Source of the DNA: Deltaproteobacteria bacterium
Lineage (GTDB): Bacteria; Desulfobacterota; DSM-4660; Desulfatiglandales; HGW-15
NCBI GenBank assembly: GCA_016926135.1
Contig: JAFGPH010000043.1
Span: 1 to 56,282 of the forward strand
Reading direction: 5' to 3'
DNA length: 56,282 bases
Program-made: the position numbers and the translations under genes
The notes under the pieces: model-generated
What the model was told of the DNA's origin: nothing
What the model saw: only the letters and a program-made list of their open reading frames with translations
Database searches by the model: none
In this document: positions 49,654-56,282 of the stretch, piece by piece
Layout: every line of letters begins with the position of its first letter
Position numbering within the stretch: position 1 is the first letter of the stretch

Positions 49654-50091
49654 ATGGGCATGATCGATGTGACGGAGAAGGCCGTGATCCGCCGCAAGGC
49701 CGAGGCGGAGGGAAAGATCTACCTCTCGCCGAGGACCATTGAAGAGATCCGTGCAGGCGGGATCAGAAAGGGAAACCCTCTGCCGGTTGCGGAGGTGGCG
49801 GCCATGAATGCGGCAAAGCAGACCCATCTTCTCATCCCGCACTGTCACCAGATCCCCCTGGATAAGGTGTCCGTGGCCTTCGAAATCCATGTGAGCCATG
49901 TGACGGCTTCCTGTGAGGTGAAGGCCCAGGCGAGGACCGGTGTGGAGATGGAGGCCCTGGTCGGGGTATCAATGGCCCTGAACACGATATGGGACATGGT
50001 CAAGTATCTGGAAAAGGATAGGGAGGGCCAATACCCAGCAACAAGGATTACGGACATCAGGGTATTGAGGAAGGAAAAAGAAAGGACATGA
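49654..50091 (+). CDS. moaC: cyclic pyranopterin monophosphate synthase
   Basis: This 145-residue enzyme of molybdenum/tungsten cofactor synthesis has AAKQTHLLIPHCHQIPL, ARTGVEMEALVGVSMALNTIWDMVKYL and a C-terminal ITDIRVLRKEK, all MoaC signatures. It is slightly shorter than the usual 160 residues and lacks the GGxSG tail. GGAGGAAACC precedes the ATG. It follows moaE by 54 nt. Confidence 0.94.
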   Translation: MGMIDVTEKAVIRRKAEAEGKIYLSPRTIEEIRAGGIRKGNPLPVAEVAAMNAAKQTHLLIPHCHQIPLDKVSVAFEIHVSHVTASCEVKAQARTGVEMEALVGVSMALNTIWDMVKYLEKDREGQYPATRITDIRVLRKEKERT

Positions 50092-50207
50092 GGCGATCAT
50101 CCAATGCCCCTGGATATATCATATGGTCGACACTCCATTCCAGGGCCAAGAGAACACCCGTCAGTGCAAATGACCCACTGATCTATCGAGAGAGGAGAGG
50201 AGAAAGT

Positions 50208-50753
50208 ATGGCGGATTTCATGAGCATCATCAAAAGCAGGCGCAGCATTCGCAGGTACCAGGAGAAAGACATTCCGGAGCCTCACATTCAGCAGATCCTT
50301 GAGGCGATCCAGTGGTCGCCCTCATGGGCCAATACGCAGTGCTGGGAAGTGGTGATTGTGAAGGACCCGGGCATCAAGGAGAGACTCAAGGAGGAGGCCC
50401 TGCCTCCCACCAATCCGGCCTCCAAGGGCATCTTGGAGGCTCCCGTGGTCATGGCCCTATGCGGCAAGCTGAAGAGCTCGGGCTACTACAAGGGGGAGGT
50501 TACCACCAAGTTCGGGGACTGGTTCATGTTTGACCTGGGCATTGCCACCCAGAGTCTCTGCCTGGCGGCGCACGATCTGGGCCTGGGGACGGTCGTGATC
50601 GGCCTCCTGGATCATGACAAGGCCAAGAAGGTTCTCGGCGTGGGAGACGGTTACGAGGTGGTTGCCCTCATCCCCGTGGGGTACCCTGCGAAGGATTCGC
50701 CCGCCCCCAAGAGACGTGAGGTGGGCGAGTTCACTCATCAAGACAAGTTCTAG
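50208..50753 (+). CDS. nitroreductase-family flavoprotein
   Basis: This 181-residue FMN enzyme has SRRSIRRYQEKDIPEPHIQQIL at the start, WSPSWANTQCWEVVIV (FMN contact) and a C-terminal LIPVGYPAK. Members reduce nitro compounds, quinones or enoates with NAD(P)H; the substrate is unknown. GGAGAGGAGAAAGT precedes ATG 50208; an open extension back to 50088 overlaps moaC without homology. Its last bases overlap the convergent NRDE gene. Confidence 0.88.
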   Translation: MADFMSIIKSRRSIRRYQEKDIPEPHIQQILEAIQWSPSWANTQCWEVVIVKDPGIKERLKEEALPPTNPASKGILEAPVVMALCGKLKSSGYYKGEVTTKFGDWFMFDLGIATQSLCLAAHDLGLGTVVIGLLDHDKAKKVLGVGDGYEVVALIPVGYPAKDSPAPKRREVGEFTHQDKF

Positions 50754-51520
50754 TGGTCAAGGGCGAAATCGAATTTCCTGGAATCCAGGGGTTCCGGGCC
50801 CGAATGAAAGGTCCGGTCCAGGAAGGTGACCCGGCTGTCCCCGGTGATGAACAGGAGGGTGGAGGACCGGGTGCCGTAAACCGGACTCCGGATGAAGAGG
50901 GGAGAGAGCACCCTTTCCCATTCCACATCCACGCCCGTGGAAGGAAGTTCCTCATCGGGCGGGAATCGTCTATCCTGGAGGAGTTGAAAAAGCTCTTCCG
51001 GGAAGGCAGCGTCTGTGCCCTTGAGGATCTCGGCCATCCGTTCCTTGCCCCTCAAGACCTTGGGCCAGGGTGTGTCCAGCAGATGGTTGCTCAGCCCGTA
51101 CAGGCCGGGCGACAGATTCAGGATGCGGCCGTCCCTGTTGGAGTACCAGTAGAGGGTCCTCCTGTCACCCAGCAGAATATTGAACCCGTTATAGCGATTC
51201 GCCTGCCTGTGGATGTTTTCCAGGTAACCCAAAGGATCTTCCTTTCCCAGCAGGAAATCGCCCACCAGACGCCCTCTGGAAGGGGCGTTCTTCTTGAGCG
51301 ACGAAGGGTCCCGGTAGTTGGTGATGGCGCCGATGCGTCCTCTGCGGGTGATTCCCAACCATGTGCCCCCCGCAACGAGGTCCCTGCCGGCCAGCACTTG
51401 AGGTGCCTCCTCCCAGAACTGCGGGGATGCGGAGGGCCGCTCGTAATACTCATCCCGGTTGGCTGCAAGGATGAGATCGAAGCCCGGATGGGACCGGTAT
51501 GCGAAGAGGATCAGGCACAC
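50750..51520 (-). CDS. NRDE (TANGO2-like) family protein
   Basis: This 256-residue protein has ANRDEYYERPS at residues about 18-30, the family name motif, GGTWLGITRRGRIGAITNYRDP, and GLSNHLLDTPWPKV. Family members are thought to be Ntn-hydrolase-fold proteins with Cys at position 2. A GTG start at 51520 gives M-C-L-I-L and is therefore preferred over a TTG two codons upstream. The function is unknown; the mammalian relative is linked to haem/lipid handling. It is convergent with the nitroreductase. Confidence 0.9.
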   Translation of the reverse strand: MCLILFAYRSHPGFDLILAANRDEYYERPSASPQFWEEAPQVLAGRDLVAGGTWLGITRRGRIGAITNYRDPSSLKKNAPSRGRLVGDFLLGKEDPLGYLENIHRQANRYNGFNILLGDRRTLYWYSNRDGRILNLSPGLYGLSNHLLDTPWPKVLRGKERMAEILKGTDAAFPEELFQLLQDRRFPPDEELPSTGVDVEWERVLSPLFIRSPVYGTRSSTLLFITGDSRVTFLDRTFHSGPEPLDSRKFDFALDH

Positions 51521-52050
51521 GAACAACTCACTGCAGGAAGAGGTTTTATGACTAGAGGTTCCACCGGCCGACGGGTGGATTCCGGGGGAACAGAATCTTC
51601 GTCCTTCTTACCCGTGGCGCGGGATGAAGCATGAGATCGAAATATAGGTGAACCGTGCTTTCCTGTCAACGATCCCGAACGCACCCTGATTCACCATTAA
51701 ACGTCATCTGCTGCGTTGCCCTCCCTCCTCCGTAGCCCGTCCTCCGCCGTAGCACTTCTACGGACGGGGGCCACACAGTTGCCGGTGGACTTGTGGGAAG
51801 CACGGAAGGCGTTTTTCACTTCCTGAACCTCCCCTGTTGCGGGCCCATGAAAAGAATGGACGAGCGGTGGAGGGATAGGTTAAAAAAGCAAAATGAATAC
51901 GAGCTTGTTTCAAAGATTGGGGAAGCAAGAGAGATTCATACTGCACTCCTCAATAGGTGGCGTACCCCACGAACGATCGGGCAGAGGGGACTGCTGAGAC
52001 CGGCGGTGCTGCGCCCGGGGTCGAGCCGCAAGCGATGGAAAGGAGGATAG
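51521..52050. other. 530-nt region with repeated CCGTAG-type hairpin, no clear gene
   Basis: Frames here lack ribosome-binding sites and family-like sequence. CCGTAG-CACTT-CTACGG (51749-51765) is a perfect 6-bp hairpin next to a second CCGTAG and runs of CCCTCC. The stretch near 51700 (GTCATCTGCTGCGTTGCCCTCC) resembles scattered intergenic repeats of related genomes. A short frame from 51847 into the next start is unlikely to be real. Confidence 0.5.
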
Positions 52051-53037
52051 ATGACACCGTACCAGGAACTCGCGAATCGTATTGGTTTGGGCGATTCAGG
52101 CATTATCCCGAGGCTTTTCGAGATGCTCGCCGACGACACGGATGCGCGGATCCTTCTGTCCCTGCCTTCCACGGCAACCGAGCTTTTGGAAAAAACCGGC
52201 TGTAGCAATCAGGAGATCGAGAGGAGGCTTCAGGATCTGTTTCTGAAGGGTGTGGTATTCCCTTCCACCAGGACTTCACCACCAAGCTACCGCATGTGCA
52301 GAGACATCGTGCAGTTCCACGACGCCTCGATCCTGTGGAAGGACGCCTCCAGGGATTTCCTGGACCTGTGGCAGGAATTCATGGAGACAGAATGGCCGCA
52401 CCTGGCTCGCCGCATCAGTCAGATGGTAGACAAACCCTACACAAGGGTCATCCCCGTGAATGTCTCGGTGGAGGCGAGAACCCATATCCTGGACTCTGAA
52501 AGCGTGAGCGAGATCGTCCGGAAGGCCCAGCACCTCGCTGTCACGAACTGCACCTGCCGCCTTACCGCCCGGAAATGCGATCATCCCCTGGAGACTTGCA
52601 TTCAGGTCAACAACGCAGCCCTCTATTCCATCACGAGGGGGACCGGGCGGAGGATCAATGTGGAAGAGGCATTGGCCATCCTCAGGGAGGCGGAGGAGAA
52701 GGGCCTCGTCCACGTGACCATGAACCGTCAGAAGGTGGATCACTTCATCTGCAACTGCTGCCCCTGTTGTTGTCAGACCATGCCCATACTGATCAAGGGC
52801 GGGATCAGGGTGATTGATCCCAGCCGCTTTACCGCCGCCATCGACCCGGAACGCTGCAGCGGTTGCGGCACGTGTCACGAGCGCTGTTACTTCGGCGCCA
52901 TTTCCTGGGTCGATGGCGAGGGGGATGCCAGCTTCGTCGAGAGCGAGAAGTGCATGGGTTGTGGACTGTGCAGGGTGAGCTGCCCCGAGGATGCGATCTC
53001 CCTGGTGGAAACCCGGCCGGAGAGTTTCGTTCCCTGA
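52051..53037 (+). CDS. 4Fe-4S ferredoxin-type protein with Cys-rich central domain
   Basis: This 328-residue soluble protein ends in two 4Fe-4S motifs, CSGCGTCHERC and CMGCGLCRVSCPE, the typical 8-Fe ferredoxin module. The middle has NCTCRLTARKCDHPLETC and CNCCPCCCQ, extra Cys clusters often seen in electron-transfer proteins of anaerobes. Residues 1-90 resemble a winged helix. It may be a redox or sensor protein. AAAGGAGG precedes the ATG. It stands alone, with no enzyme partner adjacent. Confidence 0.85.
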   Translation: MTPYQELANRIGLGDSGIIPRLFEMLADDTDARILLSLPSTATELLEKTGCSNQEIERRLQDLFLKGVVFPSTRTSPPSYRMCRDIVQFHDASILWKDASRDFLDLWQEFMETEWPHLARRISQMVDKPYTRVIPVNVSVEARTHILDSESVSEIVRKAQHLAVTNCTCRLTARKCDHPLETCIQVNNAALYSITRGTGRRINVEEALAILREAEEKGLVHVTMNRQKVDHFICNCCPCCCQTMPILIKGGIRVIDPSRFTAAIDPERCSGCGTCHERCYFGAISWVDGEGDASFVESEKCMGCGLCRVSCPEDAISLVETRPESFVP

Positions 53038-53123
53038 GGGCGAGGTTCCTCTTTCGCAAGCGATATTTCGGGGGAATCCTTGCGGGCGTGCGGCAGGAAC
53101 TCCGCATTGCTTCGAACGACCGT

Positions 53124-53942
53124 TTAAAGGACGCGACAGGGGTTCAGCAGTCGTCCGACGCCTTCAATCTCCACCACCACCTCGTCCCCGTCTTTTAGGT
53201 AGACGGAGGGGTCTCTGAATGCCCCCACACCGTGGGGTGTTCCCGTCAGGATGACGTCGCCCGGAAACAGGGTAAAATGGGAGGAGAGGAAGCTGATGAG
53301 TTCCGGCACCCGGAAGATCATTCTGCCCGTATTGCTCTGCTGCATGACTTCTTTGTTGACCACACACCGAATCTCCAGGTCATGGGGATCCGCTATCTCA
53401 TCCGCGGTTACGATCCAGGGCCCCAGCGGGCAGAATGTGTCCAGCGACTTTCCGCGAACCCATTGGCCGTCGCCAAACTGCAGATCCCTTGCACTGACAT
53501 CATTGGCGCACGAATAGCCGAAAACCGCCTGCAAGGCCTCTTCTCGGGATACGGACGAAATCCTCTTGCCCACGACAACGGCCAGTTCCGCCTCAAAGTC
53601 CACCTTGGAGGTAATGTCCTGTCTCCAGACAATGGGCTCAAGATGGGCCGCCAAGGCGTTCGGGAACTTGGCGAACACGACCGGGACCTTGGGGATCGTT
53701 CCTTTGCTCTCCTCAATGTGGTCCATGTAGTTGAGACCGATGGCGATGATCTTCGATGGCTCCGTGATAGGAGGGGCCAGTCGGATGCTCTGAAGGTGTA
53801 CCGGGTCCCCTGAGTGCCGTAACACCCCATCTCCTTTGATAAAATCCGTCATGGATCCCGGGAAATCCAGGGGGATGAGGGAGTCTCCCTCGACGAACCC
53901 CAAGCGGATACCGGGGCCTTCGTAGAACTGTGCTACTTTCAT
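53124..53942 (-). CDS. fumarylacetoacetate hydrolase-family protein
   Basis: This 272-residue protein has GLNYMDHIEES (the catalytic His region), FEAELAVVVGK and GYSCANDVSARDLQ (metal-binding Glu/Asp), and TGTPHGVG near the end. Members hydrolyse acylpyruvates or decarboxylate oxaloacetate with Mg or Ca. Metal ligands look intact. It starts ATG at 53942 behind GGAAACGC. The substrate is unclear. Confidence 0.9.
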   Translation of the reverse strand: MKVAQFYEGPGIRLGFVEGDSLIPLDFPGSMTDFIKGDGVLRHSGDPVHLQSIRLAPPITEPSKIIAIGLNYMDHIEESKGTIPKVPVVFAKFPNALAAHLEPIVWRQDITSKVDFEAELAVVVGKRISSVSREEALQAVFGYSCANDVSARDLQFGDGQWVRGKSLDTFCPLGPWIVTADEIADPHDLEIRCVVNKEVMQQSNTGRMIFRVPELISFLSSHFTLFPGDVILTGTPHGVGAFRDPSVYLKDGDEVVVEIEGVGRLLNPCRVL

Positions 53943-54105
53943 GCGTTTCCTTTCCGCGGCTTGCGTGTGTTGCAGTCTCTCATAGCACAGGGGAGGGGAG
54001 GGCGGTCAAGGTGAAATCCCAAAGATGAAGAATCCGCTTGCAATACCGGTAGACCTGGTCAAAATAGGTACCAGAATCATGAGCGTCTAAGGAGGGGGTT
54101 CTGCC

Positions 54106-55068
54106 ATGAAGGTATGCGTTTCACGTTTTGTCTGCGTGGGAATCTCGGCCTTTCTGTGCCTCCTGTTCCCTTTCGCCTCTGTTTCCCATGCGCGCGATTC
54201 CGCAAAGGGCCTGCCCGAGGAGTTGAGGCAGCTCCAGATCGGCGAGCAGTTCGTCCGGTCGGACACGTCCGAAGTGGGTACCCTGACCTCGATCAAGGGG
54301 CAGGGCAGGATGGTGGTCCTTCACAAGAGACTGAATGCCGGCTTCTATGGCAAAGAGAAGGATTCGGTCTTTGAGGAAGATGCCCTCTTCAGCCTCAAAG
54401 ACTGCCGTGCGCGGATCGAATTCAAGGACAAGAGTGTGGTCATGCTCGCCCCGGAGAGCCGTCTCGACGTCGGCGAGGTGGCCCTGAGTCTCCTGGAAGG
54501 CAAGAAGAGCGCATCCTTCGATATGATGAAGGGCAAAGCCATTTTTTACGCCCTTCCTCTCTTCGGCTACAAAGACATGAAGTTCCAGATCAAGACCCTG
54601 ACCGCCATGGTGGGTGTGCGTGGAACCAAGTTCGGCGTGGAGGTGCAGGAAGCTCGGGAAATAAGTTCCGGGGGCGGCCCCGTAAGGGTGGCGGGCCTTG
54701 GCCCGATGCTCGCACAGGTCGGGCAGGCTGTCGCGAATGTGATCACCCGGGTGTATGTATTCGAGGGAATGATCGAACTGACCAGCCTTATCGACGGAAA
54801 GAAACAGCTGGTCCGGGAAAACGAGATCCTGGAGGCCGACCGCCGAGGTCTGGGCGAGGTGCGGTTTGATCCGGCAAAGACCAAATCCTTTCTGGAGGAG
54901 GTAGCCGGTCAACTGGAGAGGGAAACCCTGCCCGGGAAGAGTCCCCAGATTATGGAGCAACGCTATCGTACTTACGAGATGGAGAGATCGGACAAACTGG
55001 AGGATATCAAGCAGCGGGAAATAGTTCCTCCCGTATCACCTTCACATCCCAGTGGGCATTCGCGGTAG
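54106..55068 (+). CDS. exported FecR-domain protein
   Basis: This 320-residue protein has a signal peptide (hydrophobic FVCVGISAFLCLLFPFAS, cleavage near VSHA-RD). Its FecR-like beta-sandwich (about 85-180) includes ARIEFKDKSVVMLAPES and FQIKTLTAMVGVRGTKFGVEV. The rest is a basic/acidic tail. Unlike classical FecR it has no membrane anchor or sigma factor neighbour, so it is probably periplasmic or attached to the outer layers. AGGAGGGGG precedes the ATG. Confidence 0.85.
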   Translation: MKVCVSRFVCVGISAFLCLLFPFASVSHARDSAKGLPEELRQLQIGEQFVRSDTSEVGTLTSIKGQGRMVVLHKRLNAGFYGKEKDSVFEEDALFSLKDCRARIEFKDKSVVMLAPESRLDVGEVALSLLEGKKSASFDMMKGKAIFYALPLFGYKDMKFQIKTLTAMVGVRGTKFGVEVQEAREISSGGGPVRVAGLGPMLAQVGQAVANVITRVYVFEGMIELTSLIDGKKQLVRENEILEADRRGLGEVRFDPAKTKSFLEEVAGQLERETLPGKSPQIMEQRYRTYEMERSDKLEDIKQREIVPPVSPSHPSGHSR

Positions 55069-55077
55069 CGCGGAAAA

Positions 55078-55692
55078 ATGACGAATAAGGATTTCAGCCG
55101 TTTCTGCCGTCTGCTCTACGATAGACATCTGGTAACGGGGGTCGGTGGAAACCTTTCCGTGCGCGTGGGAAAGAGATTCCTGGTGACGCCCTCGGGGTAC
55201 TCCCTGAGAGACGTGACACCTGAAAACGTGGTCGTTGTAGATGAAGGCGGCAGAACCCTGAGGGGCGGCACCCCCACGAAGGATTTGGGCATGCATCTCC
55301 TCATCATGGCATGCCGCAGGGACGTCAACGCCGTATGCCACGCGCACGGTTCATATCTGATTGCCCTCTCCACCCTCCTTAAACCGGGACCCGACGTGCT
55401 CCCGCCCCTCACCCCTGGATCGGTTTACCTCGCCCATCCTCTCCCCATGCTCCCCTACATGACCCCTGGATCGAGGGCGCTCTTCGAAGCGGGCGCAAAG
55501 TGTTTTCGTGATCAGGCCTGTTCTGCGGTGCTGCTTCAGAATCACGGCCTTGTGACCGTCGGGAAGTCCCTTCAGGATGCGCTCAATGTGGCTGAAGAGA
55601 TCGACGAGGCAGCAAGGATCTATCTTCTGACCCGTGGGAAGGCACACAGGATCCCGGCAGATGGCGTAGCGGCGATCAAACGGCTCCGTTAG
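55078..55692 (+). CDS. class II aldolase/adducin-family protein
   Basis: This 204-residue protein of the fuculose-1-phosphate aldolase fold has GGNLSVRVG near residue 25, metal-binding His in CHAHG (His-x-His) and a third in QNHGLVTVG. The usual catalytic Glu (SSE..xH) appears as Asp in PTKDLGMH. It would cleave a phosphorylated or carboxylated sugar-like substrate; the Glu-to-Asp change makes the mechanism uncertain. It lies 9 nt after the FecR-like gene, so may be co-transcribed. Confidence 0.87.
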   Translation: MTNKDFSRFCRLLYDRHLVTGVGGNLSVRVGKRFLVTPSGYSLRDVTPENVVVVDEGGRTLRGGTPTKDLGMHLLIMACRRDVNAVCHAHGSYLIALSTLLKPGPDVLPPLTPGSVYLAHPLPMLPYMTPGSRALFEAGAKCFRDQACSAVLLQNHGLVTVGKSLQDALNVAEEIDEAARIYLLTRGKAHRIPADGVAAIKRLR

Positions 55693-55728
55693 CCCTCATG
55701 GAAGCTGAATCGGGAAAGCTTTCCTGGT

Positions 55729-56075
55729 CTTGACAATCCAAAGTCGATGCGTTTGGCCCTGACGGACCCGATGCATGTCCATCATCGATCTGCCCATCGA
55801 TGGTTCGCAGGCAAAGCGAATCTATCCTGGGCAACCTGCCCAATCACCGAAAACGGGTTTATCCGTGTAGCCAGCCATCCGAATTACCCCAACGGGCCGG
55901 GGGATGTTTCTGCCGTGTTTTCAATCCTCCGTCAGCTCTACGAGGAACCGGGACATCACTTTTGGGCGGAAGAGATCTCAGCATCATGAAAATCCTTGAG
56001 GCCGATGCGATCATCAGCCATGCCCTATGTTTCTGCCTGCTGGGCTCCAGGATTGATTACCAGAATCTGCTTGAC
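55729..56075 (+). pseudogene. decayed PIN-domain (VapC-like) toxin gene
   Basis: Residues LALTDPMHVHHRSAHRWF, CPITENGFIRVASHPNYP and GHHFWAEEIS match the conserved middle of VapC-like PIN RNases. The N-terminal LDxNVL strand is disrupted (LDNPKSMRLAL), and after EEIS the frame stops. Weak C-terminal similarity (ILEADAIISH) continues in another frame, without the usual TDxxL motif. No start with a ribosome-binding site and no antitoxin gene is seen upstream. Confidence 0.6.
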
Positions 56076-56092
56076 CAACACTGGACAGGGGT

Positions 56093-56117
56093 ATATGTTG
56101 TTTTAAATCAACTTATA
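56093..56117. promoter_or_regulatory. inverted repeat before the XRE regulator
   Basis: GTTG-TTTTAAAT-CAAC with imperfect flanks (TATAT...TTATAT) forms an AT-rich dyad 22 nt before the regulator ATG. It is a plausible operator for autorepression. Confidence 0.4.
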
Positions 56118-56138
56118 TGTCTTTTATGTAGGCTCAAA

Positions 56139-56282
56139 ATGACAAGGCTGAGTAAAATCGCAGAATCCACGCCCGCAGCGGTCGAGGACGTACTCATCCG
56201 ATTGGGCAGTAGTATCCGCATTGCCCGGCTGCGCCGGAAGCTTTCGCGCGAGCAGCTTTCAGAGAGGATCGGCATTTCGCGG
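56139..56282 (+). CDS. XRE-family HTH regulator (partial)
   Basis: The 48 residues visible begin MTRLSKIAESTP and run into a helix-turn-helix (RIARLRRKLSREQLSERIGISR) typical of XRE proteins, including HipB-like antitoxins encoded before hipA. The window ends inside the HTH, so neither the length nor a toxin partner can be seen. Confidence 0.8.
   Translation, partial: MTRLSKIAESTPAAVEDVLIRLGSSIRIARLRRKLSREQLSERIGISR

Noticed and set aside
51793..52050. 85-codon frame before the Fe-S protein
   Set aside because: No ribosome-binding site, no recognisable domain, and it runs into the next gene's start region; better treated as spacer.

Overview
The window looks like a chromosomal segment of an anaerobic Desulfobacterota (deltaproteobacterial) genome. 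This is inferred from gene content, not from a marker tree: a V/A-type ATP synthase operon, an scpA-scpB-rluB block next to a DHH-CBS-CCA nucleotidyltransferase fusion, rpoZ-dnaJ-dksA, B12-binding radical SAM proteins, acyl-CoA (beta-oxidation) genes with a B12-dependent mutase, and two genes that make sense only if UGA is read as selenocysteine. No rRNA, CRISPR array, prophage or complete insertion sequence was seen.

Layout. 1-2.2 kb (minus): end of a V/A-ATPase operon and a GlcD-like FAD oxidase. 2.5-3.1 kb (minus): an unknown small polar protein behind a c-di-GMP-I (GEMM) riboswitch and an intrinsic terminator. 3.2-6.1 kb (plus): a five-S1-domain protein, an HMA-domain lipoprotein with an in-frame UGA, and trpS. 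6.4-8.6 kb (minus): Fe-S flavoprotein, cobU and an MBL hydrolase. 8.7-10.2 kb (plus): a mono-haem protein, a ferric-reductase-like membrane protein and a CMD protein behind a good promoter. 10.3-11.6 kb (minus): a BioB-like radical SAM enzyme followed by a TusA-like protein whose catalytic Cys position is UGA. Then tRNA-Val(CAC), and the minus-strand housekeeping blocks (CCA/DHH fusion, scpA, scpB, rluB; rpoZ, dnaJ, dksA). 19-23.7 kb: comM, a GAF histidine kinase and an aminotransferase.

23.8-35.1 kb (plus) is an acyl-CoA metabolism locus: two thiolases, a crotonase, three acyl-CoA dehydrogenase family proteins, a split B12 mutase with isobutyryl-CoA-mutase-type specificity residues, its MeaB-type GTPase and an XRE-cupin regulator. 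The simplest reading is interconversion of isobutyryl-CoA and butyryl-CoA coupled to beta-oxidation. No 3-hydroxyacyl-CoA dehydrogenase or CoA ligase is present here.

35-44 kb carries an rRNA m5C methyltransferase with a PUA-like partner and a signalling cluster: a MerR-type regulator with a PAS-like domain, a PilZ-GNAT-like fusion, a B12 radical SAM protein and a V4R-like/GAF adenylate cyclase. 44-50.8 kb has a methyltransferase, a radical SAM protein, a tetrapyrrole/cytochrome block (precorrin-2 dehydrogenase, ccsA, hemA) running into moaE, moaC and a nitroreductase. 50.7-56.3 kb holds an NRDE protein, an Fe-S protein, an FAH-family hydrolase, a FecR-domain protein, a class II aldolase, a decayed PIN-domain gene and the start of an XRE regulator cut by the window edge.

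The main discovery candidates are the two UGA-containing genes. Each has a downstream hairpin with a GGUC apical loop at selenocysteine-insertion distance. One of them forms an apparent operon with an atypical BioB-like radical SAM enzyme.
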